Positions 37,012 through 45,981 of a DNA stretch of 64,000 bases are shown in pieces. The stretch comes from Pseudomonas asplenii (GTDB taxonomy: Bacteria; Pseudomonadota; Gammaproteobacteria; Pseudomonadales; Pseudomonadaceae): NCBI RefSeq assembly GCF_900105475.1, contig NZ_LT629777.1, forward strand, positions 4,836,001 through 4,900,000. Direction: 5' to 3'. How positions within the stretch are numbered: position 1 is the first letter of the stretch; each line of letters opens with the position of its first letter. Below the pieces are notes generated by a model that was given only the letters and a program-made list of their open reading frames with translations, was not told the DNA's origin and did not search any database. The position numbers and the translations under genes are program-made.

Positions 37012-37980
37012 TCACGCGGCTATCAGCAAAATTTCCCGCGCCTCGGTCGCATGCTGAAGCAGCCCAGGATGCTTCACTTCAAGCTCAATGAGATCAGCTT
37101 GATAGGTCAGAGACGGCGTCATCTGTGTTCCGTCCTGCAGGAAACGAGTCAGACCCGCGAATTGCTCATGAGTGACCGTTGACGCAACACTGCGATCGTT
37201 GGACAAAGCGTTTACCCGTGAAGCGTTGAGGCTGGCGATGTCGGTGGCAAGCTCCGTCAGGCTTTGTCGGGCGTACTTGTGAGAACCGGCCTTCAACTGA
37301 ACGTGGGACATCATCAAGCCAAGGTTTACCAATCGGTTTTGCAGTAATGAAATCTGATCGAAGAGCACGACGTTACTGGTGGCATTCCGCGAATGCCGTT
37401 CCAGGAGAAGCCTGGTGAACTGATACTGTTCATTGAACGATCCAATCAATGGCCTGAGCTGCGGAACATCACCTTCCTCGCAGAACTGCATTGCGGTGAC
37501 TAGCAGGCCCCGAAAGCGAGCCTCATCAGCGAGTAGATTCCGTTCGTGCCCCTCACTCACCAACTGCCATGTATGTGCGATCGTTTTTGATTGCTCGTCT
37601 ATTTTTTGGCTGATTTTATCGAGTTTTTTGCAAACGATGACAAAGCCTGCAGTTGTCACTGCGAGGTTGAGGCCGCTCATTACGAGATTGGCCGACTGCA
37701 GACCCTGAAGCACATTCAAGCTCTGCTGCACCTGATCCATGCCGGTTTGGAGCGACCCCAGGCCACTTGATAGGGTGGACTGCAGGCTCTGTAGGCTCTC
37801 TTGGACATGCCCTGAGTCGCCCGGAAAAAGGAGGTGCCCGACGATCTGGCCAGCCTTCTCGGTTCCCTTTGAGTGTCGGACTACGCCACCCCAAAGCGTG
37901 TAATCTCCGCTATGCAGTTTGGCCAGGACATCTGGGATATCAGGCAAGGAGCGTACAAGCGCGTCAACGTTTACAAACAT
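37012..37980 (-). CDS. Coiled-coil/hydrophobic protein, partner of YaaW-like protein
   Basis: This 322-residue protein is not assigned to a family. Visible parts are a coiled heptad region (VQESLQSLQSTLSSGLGSLQ ... VQQSLNVLQGL, residues about 60-95), one hydrophobic stretch (ANLVMSGLNLAVTTAGFVIV, about 97-116), and then a KKLDKISQKIDEQSKTI helix. The C-terminal 200 residues are helical. A helix-hydrophobic hairpin-helix layout is seen in alpha-helical pore-forming proteins, but that is only a resemblance. Its start overlaps the end of the upstream YaaW-like gene by ten bases, so the two are co-translated. Confidence 0.65.
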   Translation of the reverse strand: MFVNVDALVRSLPDIPDVLAKLHSGDYTLWGGVVRHSKGTEKAGQIVGHLLFPGDSGHVQESLQSLQSTLSSGLGSLQTGMDQVQQSLNVLQGLQSANLVMSGLNLAVTTAGFVIVCKKLDKISQKIDEQSKTIAHTWQLVSEGHERNLLADEARFRGLLVTAMQFCEEGDVPQLRPLIGSFNEQYQFTRLLLERHSRNATSNVVLFDQISLLQNRLVNLGLMMSHVQLKAGSHKYARQSLTELATDIASLNASRVNALSNDRSVASTVTHEQFAGLTRFLQDGTQMTPSLTYQADLIELEVKHPGLLQHATEAREILLIAA

Positions 37981-38675
37981 GCTTTCAGTTTCTCCGTGTA
38001 GGCTTCGAAGTCCTGGTCGTAACGTGCGCGCCGCAGCTTGGCGATTTGCAGCACGGCAGGAATGGTGATCCGGAACGCCGGCGACGAAGCCTGGTAAATC
38101 GCGAGTCCTGCGGCTCCGATAGCAAGTGGCGCTGCCACCATTGAGAGCACCCGGCCTCCTAATGCGCTGGCAAAGCCCGCCCCGCCACCAGTAGCAGCCA
38201 TACCGCCCAGGCTACCGGCAGACAACATCAGCGTTTTCACCATTTCATTTATGTAGCCAGCGAGATTGCCGCCGCTCAGATAGTCCTTGAGCGCTTCGTC
38301 TCCCATGTATTTGTCCATGGCCTGGCGGATGATGATTTCCTCAATGGCGAAAATGTCATCTTGCGCGGAGGGTTTTCCGTCCAGCTTTTTGGCGACATCT
38401 GTCGCAAGCTCGAGGTAGTCGATGCTCTCCGTTCGAAATGCGGAGGCAATGGTGTTGCTTCCGAACGCACGAATTTCCTTTTCAAGCAGGCCTGAAATAG
38501 ATTGCAAGCGGCCCTGCACCTTCCGGGTCATGATGGTTGCCTTCACGTCGCTGTCGAGGGCTACCCTGCCCTTGCCATTGTCGGTGATCAGGTCGGCCAA
38601 GACTTCCAGATCCGCTGTTGCGGCACGCGATAAGAGATCGGATATCGACCGGTCTCTTGGAACAACTGACTCCAT
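37971..38675 (-). CDS. YaaW/UPF0174 family (DUF3944-related) protein
   Basis: This 234-residue protein matches the E. coli YaaW family. Matching segments are DLEVLADLITDNGKGRVALD near the start, EKEIRAFGSNTIASAFR, and YLELATDVAKKLDGKPSAQDD. A glycine/alanine-rich hydrophobic stretch lies near 165-200, and the late PAFRITIPAVLQIAKLRRAR is the most typical segment. The family function is unknown. The start at 38675 has AGGGGG upstream; an ATG at 38693 is in frame. It is the first gene of a two-gene operon with the coiled-coil protein. Both have hydrophobic segments, so they may form a membrane complex. Confidence 0.78.
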   Translation of the reverse strand: MESVVPRDRSISDLLSRAATADLEVLADLITDNGKGRVALDSDVKATIMTRKVQGRLQSISGLLEKEIRAFGSNTIASAFRTESIDYLELATDVAKKLDGKPSAQDDIFAIEEIIIRQAMDKYMGDEALKDYLSGGNLAGYINEMVKTLMLSAGSLGGMAATGGGAGFASALGGRVLSMVAAPLAIGAAGLAIYQASSPAFRITIPAVLQIAKLRRARYDQDFEAYTEKLKACL

Positions 38676-38901
38676 GTATCCCCCTGTAAGCATTCCTGAA
38701 GTGGCGGATCATCAACGCAATGATTGCCTATGGCCAGTACGGGCGTACTGATTTTAGCCACAAGATCCACGCGTGTCTTCCCGCTGGAGAATCAGGCTGG
38801 AGCTCACTGATTGAGGAATGCAGAGCAGACGCCATGCAACGCGTTGCAGCGACGGTTGCTCCACGGGCATCATGAAATCAAACAACAATAAGGGCAGACC
38901 T

Positions 38902-39330
38902 ATGACCTCCCCGACCACGGAAATTTTCATCTTCATCCCGCAGCAGCCTCAGACCACGTATTCTCCACAACTCGGTGACAAGCTGGACAGTCAAGGGGAA
39001 TCCATCTTCCAGGCCATTGGCATTTCCTATACGATCGTGGACAGGATGATTGCCCACAACGCCAGCTGTGCGAATGCGGCTGCGGATTTCTTCGTGACGA
39101 CGCTCATGAAAGACAGTTGGTCATGGGACACGTCGTACCAGTTGGTCATGGAGACCGATTGGCAGCACCGGATGTACCGGGCCTGGAATGCCCTGAATGC
39201 CGAGAACCGCGCGAACGCAGCCGCGCTCGATTACGAGGTGTACCAAAACTACTGGCCAAACCTGGACTTTTGCGCGGATGGGTTTGAAGCGGAGATGGAG
39301 CGTTGGATCTCTGAGGTTTTGAAGCAGTAG
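38902..39330 (+). CDS. Hypothetical protein, 142 residues
   Basis: This is an acidic soluble protein starting MTSPTTEIFIFIPQQPQTTY, with tryptophan-rich helices in the second half (DSWSWDTSYQLVMETDWQHRM, ERWISEVLKQ). No family is recognised. The ATG at 38902 has AAGGGCAG upstream; in-frame ATGs at 38818 and 38872 are less likely. It is divergent from the YaaW-like gene across about 225 bases, which may share a control region. Confidence 0.6.
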   Translation: MTSPTTEIFIFIPQQPQTTYSPQLGDKLDSQGESIFQAIGISYTIVDRMIAHNASCANAAADFFVTTLMKDSWSWDTSYQLVMETDWQHRMYRAWNALNAENRANAAALDYEVYQNYWPNLDFCADGFEAEMERWISEVLKQ

Positions 39331-39507
39331 CACTCTACTCAACACGAGCACCCTACTCTCCCGAGTGTTTGGGACGTGACGATTAGGCCCAAGGGTGAAG
39401 GAGCGCCACCCTGGCAAGCAATTTCAGCCGTTTGGCTGCCTTGCAATGCACCGCTTCCCTTTAAGCTCGCAGCCTCGCTCGGTCGAGCCCACCGAAAGCC
39501 GATATAG

Positions 39508-39855
39508 TCATTCCCACTCGGGCAGTAGTGTCCCACCTGGTTGCAAGCCATATCCACTACCTGGTTTACCAATCATATAGCCACTGTTAGCACTGCGCTC
39601 GAAACCAGATACCAAGGCAGTCAGCAAATTCTCAGTAGGGGCGCAACCTGAGACTGCGACAGTGAAAAAAGCCCATAAGCCGCCATCCCGTTCAATAGCG
39701 CTGGTCTCAAATTCAAGCTCTTCGTGTTCCGCCATTAAACCGGCCTCTACCAAGGCGGCTTTGCTAAAAAGGCTGGCAAGGTTAGAAGGAAGCTCTTCCA
39801 ATTGGCGATCGGTGATGGGGCTCAGTAGCGCGAAATGCTGACGTGGGGAATACAT
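39508..39855 (-). CDS. Hypothetical protein, 115 residues
   Basis: This short protein starts MYSPRQHFALLSPITDRQLE. The middle is alternating and possibly beta-stranded (ELEFETSAIERDGGLWAFFTVAV), and the tail is glycine-rich (GKPGSGYGLQPGGTLLPEWE). No signal peptide or known domain is seen. An upstream TTG/ATG at 39981 would add 42 residues of poor quality. It is convergent with the 38902 gene. Function unknown. Confidence 0.55.
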   Translation of the reverse strand: MYSPRQHFALLSPITDRQLEELPSNLASLFSKAALVEAGLMAEHEELEFETSAIERDGGLWAFFTVAVSGCAPTENLLTALVSGFERSANSGYMIGKPGSGYGLQPGGTLLPEWE

Positions 39856-40163
39856 GCTTCCAAAGTCCTTTTTTCTGTAATGGCCAATGTTATCGAGTGC
39901 CCGTTGATCTGCGCAACCACTGCTGTTGCGGGTATGGAGGGGCAAGATCTGCAGCCGGCGCCAGCAGATAAGCACGATCATCAGATTGCGAAGTGCACCT
40001 TAGCTCGGGAACCCGTAACTCCACCTAAGGCGTGACGTATCTGCTTTATCCGCCACCCAACTGGTATACAGGCGGCGCTCCGAACCCTAGCCATCCATGG
40101 AACTGGCACCGAAGCGAGTCTATGATCGGCTGATCTCAAAATGCCTTTATGGAGTAGTCCATC

Positions 40164-43100
40164 ATGGACGAGCAACTCGGACGCTTACACGCTTCAGCCT
40201 GCTTTAACTCGGCCTCCACTTTCAAGGAGCCGACGCTGCGCAGCAAAGCGTATGCGAATGCTGCACTCACCGAGTTTGTAAAGCTTCAACGTGAGCAGCC
40301 CGAGATCCTGACCACCCTGCTCAAGGGAGGAAATCAGGGCGCCAAACGGCTGAACACTGACCCTTACCAAGGGCTTCGTGAGGTTATCCAGAATGCTGAT
40401 GACCTGAATGCCACCTCCGTGCAATTTGGTGTACAGACTGTTCACGGCAGTAAGCAGTTGGTCATCGTCCATAACGGTTTGCCCGTGGAACTGCCTCACG
40501 TGCTACCAATGATCTACCCCTTCTACTCCACCAAGCAGCAATCAGCTGAGCTCAAAGGTCGGTTCGGTATCGGCCTGAAAACCCTAACGCAGCTCGGCGA
40601 TAATCTGACAGTCCATAGCGCGCCCTTCCATTTCGGCTCACGTGACGACCACGTGGCCATGGTGGAAGAAGCCGAGCCTATCAGGGATTTCTACGATCCC
40701 CACGCCGACCACACTATGGTCAGCGTTGACCTCTATCCAGATTATGACCTTGACTCTCTAGAAGCTTGGTTCGATGACTGGGCCCCCAGCGACCTGATCT
40801 TCCTGGATAACGTTCGCGCTATCACCTTGCTTGACCTAGATGCGGGTATCTCGCTGAAGCATTTGGCGATCCAGCAGACTCAATCCGATCGCCACTTCAA
40901 CCTAGTACTTGGCAAGCACCAGAGCCGTGTCACCCACTCAACCTTCCTGGTGGACGACGGTCTATGGGAGCGCTTCGTTTGTGAAGTGAGGGTTCCAGCT
41001 GGAAAGGCACGTGCAGCCAAGGCGACTGGCGATTTCACACCCATTGGTGTGGCGATACCGGTGAACGGGAGTGCTCAAGGACGGATCCATGTGGCGCTAC
41101 CCACCAAGATCCACACCAATGCTGCATTCTCTCTCGACGCACAGTTTGACCCCTCTACCTCTCGGGAAGACATGATTCATGGCGCGTGGAATCAGTGGTT
41201 GACCGAAGCATCCGGCCAGTTTCTAGGTGAGCTGGCCATTTATCTGGCGCAGCAACGCAATACCCTTGCTTGGTTAGCCGTTCCTGTCGGGGCGAAGACA
41301 GACAGCAGTTCGGACTGGCTCAACAAATTGTTCCATGAACAATGGAGCAAAGTGATAGAGGCCTTCAAAGCTTGTCCGACTCTCATCGATGGCCGCTATG
41401 CGCTGAGTCAGATTTCTTATTGCGATGAGTCGATCGACGGGATGCTGACAGAAGCTGACCACCTCGCGGTGAGCGGATGGCCAATGCTGCCCGAGTGGAT
41501 GCGGGACAGTGACGGGCGTTGGCGGGTCGTCCTAGAAGCCCTCTCCGTTTCACACTCGCTGGAACTCGAGGATGTGTTCGAACACTGTGAGCGATTCGAG
41601 CAAAAGTCTCCGTCATGGTTTTTGGACATGGCTTTAAAATGCCTTGAACTGGACGAGGACTACCTGCTGCTGGATTCTCAATGGGTACCACTTGCAAGCG
41701 GGCAACGTACACAAGCCAAGGCCGAAGACGAGGCCGACTCCTGGCTAACAGGGCAGCCACCCGCGATTGGATTTGCAGCCCGCCATCATCTGACAAATGT
41801 GGTTCACCCTCTTCTTCTCTCCACGCCATATGCGCCCCTCGTCGCATGGCTATCAGAGAGCGCGAATTACAAGGCAGACGTAGTCGCCCAGGACGTGCTT
41901 GAAGCGTTTGCCAGGCGCTTCTCGCAAGACCCGATTGCAGCCGATAAGCAAGACCTCCTCGATCTGCGAGACCTGTTTGAGCACGTCGACACGAAGAACA
42001 GTCAGTTGGGCCAGGAGGTGGGCGCGGCACTGCTAATCGACGCGTTCAGTCATGTTGCACTCGAGGATGGTCGATCAACCGTTACGAAGGTGCTCGCCTC
42101 CCCGACTAGCGTGTACCTGCCAGCATCCATCGCTGATTCGCAGGACACATGGTCGAAGGCGGCGGGCACCACTCCTGAGCTGCTGTGGGCGTCTGCCAGC
42201 TACGCCGAGGTGTTCAAAATCAGCAGAGCAGAACAAAGGGGCATCCAAGGCGAGTCAGTCACCACAACTCGGAAGCGAGGCGTGAAGCGATTTCTGTCAT
42301 TGCTTGGCGCCGAGGTTTCTCCTCGCCTCGTTGAGGTCGCCACGGACTCCGCACACATCGTGCTTGCCTCTCAGAGTGCAGCTCGCCGCTTCCTGGGCCG
42401 GGCGCGTGGTGGACTAGCGCGCGATTTCGTCTCGCCCGATCTTGATGCCGTCATCCGTAACATTCGCCAGAGCCCAATCCAGCCGGTATCACGGAGAGGA
42501 CGGAAATCCCGTGAGTCGGCGCAATCGTCCGCCCCCACGGCCGTTGAGAGAGCGATAGCACTTTTTCGCTGTATCGACAGCAACTGGATCACCTTCGAGC
42601 CGTACAGCAGAACCTTTGCCTACCGAGAAAGCGGAAGGAGTGATAGCTCACCAGTGCCCACTACTTGGCTCGCGAGATTGATTGATAATGCGTGGTATCC
42701 CAACTATGCAGGGACACCGTGTAGACCAACCACCCTCATTGTTGAGACGAAGGTCACGCTCGCGATGTATGAGCATCACACGGATTTTGCCAGTGGCTTG
42801 ACCGAAGCTGACGCGAATAGCGAATTTGCGCGTGCGCTGGGGATGCGCGTCAATCCGCCCGTTTCACAGTTGGTGGCGGCTCTTGAGCGTGCCAGAAACA
42901 CATCTTCATCTGACGAAGTCAGCCTGATGAGGTTATACAAGGCCCTGGCTGGCCATTGCCCACAGGGCGCCTCCACCGTCGCGCATGAGGCGATGATAGG
43001 CGACATGCAGGCCGGGAGTCTGCGTGGGAAGTTCGGCATTCAGCGTTCACATAAAGGGCTCATTGCCCCGTGCGTCACAACCGCTAGGCACAGCAAGGAG

Positions 43101-44642
43101 TGGTTCAGCATGCGAGCGGTTTTTGCCGGCAAAGACATCTTTCATGGCAGACAACCTTTCGTTCTGTATGACCGCAGCGTCACTCCGTTATGGAACGCAC
43201 TGGGCATCATTCACCCGGACTTGAAAAGCTGTATCAGAGAGCTGGAATCCTTGGCCAAGACCGCCTACGACCCCAAGCAGGACGCATTGTTGCTCGACAT
43301 CTATCGGCACATGGACAGGCAGCTGGATAAAGCGACTGCCGCAGATAGACGAAGCCTGAGCCTCCTGCCATTACGATCGGGCGATACCTGGACAACAAAG
43401 CGCCCACTGTATTTCTCACACTACTCAAACCTCAAATCCGACAGGATCGCCTTGTGGACGCCACCTTGTGCGGCTGACACCATTTCTCGATTCGTAAACG
43501 CCGCAGGGCTGGAGAGGCTCCCATTCGCTGCAGCCGCCCCTGCGATAACGAACGCGACCCCTGACGTGCTCGAGTTTCGTTTCCAAGCTGCGCTTCGCAT
43601 GCTCAAGGCTGACCTTGCGAGAGAAGATGAACGCTCCTACAAGGCGATGGAGCCCTGGAGTCGTTTCGACAACGCCCGACTCAAGATGCACCTACCAGGT
43701 CAACTCATCGTCAACGCCGCCCCAAAGGGGGCGCGGCAAATTCCAGTTCAGCTTCACGCCTATTCCGATTATTCCGGCCTCGCGGTGCATTTCGACGACG
43801 AAAAATTCATCGGGAGGAGCGAGCATGGCGGCATCGCGATCGCGGGTCTGGGAGATGGAGCGTGCATGCGTGAGATTGCGCTTGCCTGGGTGTCTGCCTG
43901 GGCTGCCAGTGAAGACAGTGAATACATTCCCGACATCAGCCTAGCGACTGATGCTGTGGAGACCAGTCTTGATACGTTGATCGCGGAACAGGAAAGGTTG
44001 AGTGGCAATAATCGTAAGCGGGTAATCAAGCGGGATGCTGGTACGATGGCTACTACGGACAGTGCTGAGCGCCCTATTCAAACCCGTAAGCTCAAGGCCC
44101 TGCCTCACGAATTCCAATTCACCGTCGAAGCCGTTGATGGAAGCGATCTCGCACACAAAGGGCCGCAGCCGCGCAAAACCAGCCCGCTGCTGAATCCATC
44201 TCCTACACCCAAAAGGCCATCTCCACCCTCGGCTCCAGAAACCGCTTACAAACAGTACTCATCAGCAGAATTGCAGACCAAGGCTTGGGCTTATTTGGAA
44301 GCTTCGATGCAGCGGGATGATGCTGTGCTTGTGGATTTACAGTCCTACAGAGGAATCGGCGCTGACGGGGCTCTGGATCAGAGCACCTTCATCGAGATGA
44401 AGTCGTTCGCCCGCGCAGCTCCTTCAGAGATCACTCTGACTGAAACCGAGTTCCGTCGCGCAGAAGCAAGCAAAGCCAATTTCTACCTAGTGATCGTATC
44501 TGGGTTGGAGGAGGGATTCGAGACTGAGCTGCGTATTTATATCAATCCTACCAAAAACCTTCCCTGGACGCCCAAGGGTCAAGTATCCATAGGTGGACTG
44601 GCTAAAGGAGCTGCCTTGGTGCTTAGGGAAACGATGGACTAA
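40164..44642 (+). CDS. Sacsin/HSP90-like ATPase protein with C-terminal DUF3883
   Basis: This very large 1492-residue protein has an N-terminal GHKL ATP-binding domain of the sacsin type: REVIQNADDLNATSVQF (N box, Asn77), QLVIVHNGLPVELPHV, and GRFGIGLKTLTQLGDNLTVHS (G boxes near 132-139). The long middle is unassigned. Residues about 1390-1490 (ALDQSTFIEMKSFARAAPSEITLTETEFRRA ... NFYLVIVSGLE) match DUF3883, which has a PD-(D/E)XK-like look (IEMKS). Proteins joining these domains recur in phage-defence islands, and the GHKL ATPase may gate a nuclease. The start has GGAG upstream. It is followed by an XRE regulator on the same strand. Confidence 0.8.
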   Translation: MDEQLGRLHASACFNSASTFKEPTLRSKAYANAALTEFVKLQREQPEILTTLLKGGNQGAKRLNTDPYQGLREVIQNADDLNATSVQFGVQTVHGSKQLVIVHNGLPVELPHVLPMIYPFYSTKQQSAELKGRFGIGLKTLTQLGDNLTVHSAPFHFGSRDDHVAMVEEAEPIRDFYDPHADHTMVSVDLYPDYDLDSLEAWFDDWAPSDLIFLDNVRAITLLDLDAGISLKHLAIQQTQSDRHFNLVLGKHQSRVTHSTFLVDDGLWERFVCEVRVPAGKARAAKATGDFTPIGVAIPVNGSAQGRIHVALPTKIHTNAAFSLDAQFDPSTSREDMIHGAWNQWLTEASGQFLGELAIYLAQQRNTLAWLAVPVGAKTDSSSDWLNKLFHEQWSKVIEAFKACPTLIDGRYALSQISYCDESIDGMLTEADHLAVSGWPMLPEWMRDSDGRWRVVLEALSVSHSLELEDVFEHCERFEQKSPSWFLDMALKCLELDEDYLLLDSQWVPLASGQRTQAKAEDEADSWLTGQPPAIGFAARHHLTNVVHPLLLSTPYAPLVAWLSESANYKADVVAQDVLEAFARRFSQDPIAADKQDLLDLRDLFEHVDTKNSQLGQEVGAALLIDAFSHVALEDGRSTVTKVLASPTSVYLPASIADSQDTWSKAAGTTPELLWASASYAEVFKISRAEQRGIQGESVTTTRKRGVKRFLSLLGAEVSPRLVEVATDSAHIVLASQSAARRFLGRARGGLARDFVSPDLDAVIRNIRQSPIQPVSRRGRKSRESAQSSAPTAVERAIALFRCIDSNWITFEPYSRTFAYRESGRSDSSPVPTTWLARLIDNAWYPNYAGTPCRPTTLIVETKVTLAMYEHHTDFASGLTEADANSEFARALGMRVNPPVSQLVAALERARNTSSSDEVSLMRLYKALAGHCPQGASTVAHEAMIGDMQAGSLRGKFGIQRSHKGLIAPCVTTARHSKEWFSMRAVFAGKDIFHGRQPFVLYDRSVTPLWNALGIIHPDLKSCIRELESLAKTAYDPKQDALLLDIYRHMDRQLDKATAADRRSLSLLPLRSGDTWTTKRPLYFSHYSNLKSDRIALWTPPCAADTISRFVNAAGLERLPFAAAAPAITNATPDVLEFRFQAALRMLKADLAREDERSYKAMEPWSRFDNARLKMHLPGQLIVNAAPKGARQIPVQLHAYSDYSGLAVHFDDEKFIGRSEHGGIAIAGLGDGACMREIALAWVSAWAASEDSEYIPDISLATDAVETSLDTLIAEQERLSGNNRKRVIKRDAGTMATTDSAERPIQTRKLKALPHEFQFTVEAVDGSDLAHKGPQPRKTSPLLNPSPTPKRPSPPSAPETAYKQYSSAELQTKAWAYLEASMQRDDAVLVDLQSYRGIGADGALDQSTFIEMKSFARAAPSEITLTETEFRRAEASKANFYLVIVSGLEEGFETELRIYINPTKNLPWTPKGQVSIGGLAKGAALVLRETMD

Positions 44643-44864
44643 CCAAGCTAAGTTAGCTGATCTGTTCAATCAGCTCGGGCATCCGGCCGCACCGGAATGC
44701 TTGCGAGCTGATTCTCTGCAGCTCCAAGAATGCCGAGTAAGCCCGTTCCTCCAGCCAAGCTGGTGCTAGGGCGTCTGTGATACGCTCAGATGCTCTACGT
44801 AGGGTCTTTCCGCAGCTGCAGGCGTGTGGGAGTCCTGCTCGGCTCACCCTGGTCAGGTGTTCAC

Positions 44865-45266
44865 ATGTCGCTCAAAACAGGCTTTGCCAACGTACTGAAA
44901 ACTTTGCGGATCAGCCGAGGCCTAACGCACAAGCAAATGGCCGAGGCCAGCAGCCGTGGCTACATGTCGAAATTGGAACAGGGGCTATCAAGCCCTACCG
45001 TCGACAAACTAACTGCCATCAGTGACACGCTGGGGCTGAGCCCTCTGACACTTTTTACTCTGACATTGAGTGTGGAGAGCGGACAGCCGATTGATAGCCT
45101 GGTGCAGCGACTCAAGGCTGACGTGGCAGACCTTGAGGCCCATGGCGCCCTCAAACAACTGGGGGTCTCTTCACTCCCAAGTATCAATGTGCAAAAGGCC
45201 GCTCAGTCCCGGCGGCTGGAGGTTGCTCGCCCTTCCCCTCAAGCTGAGCTGTGCTTCGCCGAGTAG
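44865..45266 (+). CDS. XRE-family helix-turn-helix regulator
   Basis: This 133-residue protein has a clear HTH_3 domain at residues 8-62 (NVLKTLRISRGLTHKQMAEASSRGYMSKLEQG). A helical tail of about 60 residues (SLVQRLKADVADLEAHGALKQLG) may serve for dimerisation. It lies 222 bases after the large sacsin-like gene on the same strand, and a locus-specific repressor is the simplest guess. The ATG at 44865 starts MSLKTGFANV; 44790 is in frame but unsupported. Confidence 0.85.
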   Translation: MSLKTGFANVLKTLRISRGLTHKQMAEASSRGYMSKLEQGLSSPTVDKLTAISDTLGLSPLTLFTLTLSVESGQPIDSLVQRLKADVADLEAHGALKQLGVSSLPSINVQKAAQSRRLEVARPSPQAELCFAE

Positions 45267-45433
45267 CTAGTGCTGAGATTGCTTCGGGGTCAAAGTCCAA
45301 GACCAATCGAGAAAAGGTGTCCCCGGTTGTCGACAAGCTCAGGCTTCAGCGTGAGCATCGGAGCGTGCGATACAGTGGTGGTCGGCCCGGCCCATTGGCT
45401 AGATGGATGCTTGAATATTTCAACCGAGGTCGA

Positions 45434-45652
45434 TCAGGCAACGAATCCATGCTCCAAACGCCTGGCATACTCGACAGCGGTCTCAGTCTCCACGCTGCTG
45501 GTGACCATGCAGGCAGGGGCTTTGCCGCCAAATACTTTTATCGGACGTGACATCCAGTGCATGGCTGCGTCGATATCACCGCCATACAAGCGCTTCGCGG
45601 CGTCGAGCACTTCCAAATAACGGGCCTGTTGATCGGGGGGCAAAGTGCTCAT
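45434..45652 (-). CDS. Stand-alone MbcA/ParS/Xre-type antitoxin domain (DUF2384)
   Basis: This 72-residue protein contains AAKRLYGGDIDAAMHWMSRP and FGGKAPACMVTSS, then ETAVEYARRLEHGFVA. That is the toxin-binding DUF2384 domain of antitoxins paired with RES toxins. The usual N-terminal Xre helix-turn-helix is absent, so it is a toxin-binding-only form. An AGGAG site lies eight bases upstream of the ATG at 45652. No RES gene follows immediately; the only RES-domain protein in the window is at 48836-50095 on the same strand, three genes away. It is convergent with the XRE regulator, which could supply the missing DNA-binding function. Confidence 0.75.
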   Translation of the reverse strand: MSTLPPDQQARYLEVLDAAKRLYGGDIDAAMHWMSRPIKVFGGKAPACMVTSSVETETAVEYARRLEHGFVA

Positions 45653-45981
45653 GAGTACGCTCCTGCGGCGGTCTAGTTCTATCCTACACCATCGCTATCC
45701 GCTCACTGTCTCCCCTCATCGGCGAGCCTGGTGCCAGTTTCAGGCGTGCCTGTTACTACGATGCCGGCAGGTAGTTACGTTGGCCTGAGGCTGGCGTCTT
45801 ATAGAACGTGTAAACCAGTTTTTTGACGTGTAAAGCGCTGTGGTTTACACATCAAAAAATTGGTTTACACACCGTGTCGAGGGCGGTTTCAAGCTATATC
45901 TTCACTTCTCTCTCGGATTGCCTCCACGCATCCCCTGCGTATCAGCACGCGTTGACTCAATTCCACAACACCATGGTTTCG
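45653..45981. other. Intergenic region holding the 63-bp inverted repeat
   Basis: This region lies between the 3' end of the HEPN gene and the start of the DUF2384 gene (both leftward). I trust no protein frame here: a rightward frame from 45823 is antisense to the HEPN gene end. Its main content is the inverted repeat at 45808-45870. The leftward promoter of the antitoxin gene should lie between that repeat and 45652. Confidence 0.5.
45808..45870. repeat. Near-perfect 27-bp inverted repeat with GTGTAAAC boxes
   Basis: The left arm 45808-45834 and right arm 45844-45870 are complementary at 25 of 27 positions, with a 9-base spacer GCGCTGTGG. Each arm contains two GTGTAAA boxes, one at each end, separated by a run of T (or A). 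The result is four boxes in a symmetric array. It could be an operator, a recombination site or a strong hairpin. As a transcript it would form a 27-bp stem. Function is inferred. Confidence 0.85.

Noticed and set aside
45251..45620. Frames after the XRE gene that could hide a RES toxin partner for the DUF2384 protein
   Set aside because: Reading both strands of 45267-45433 gave only short fragments with no RES motifs and no start.
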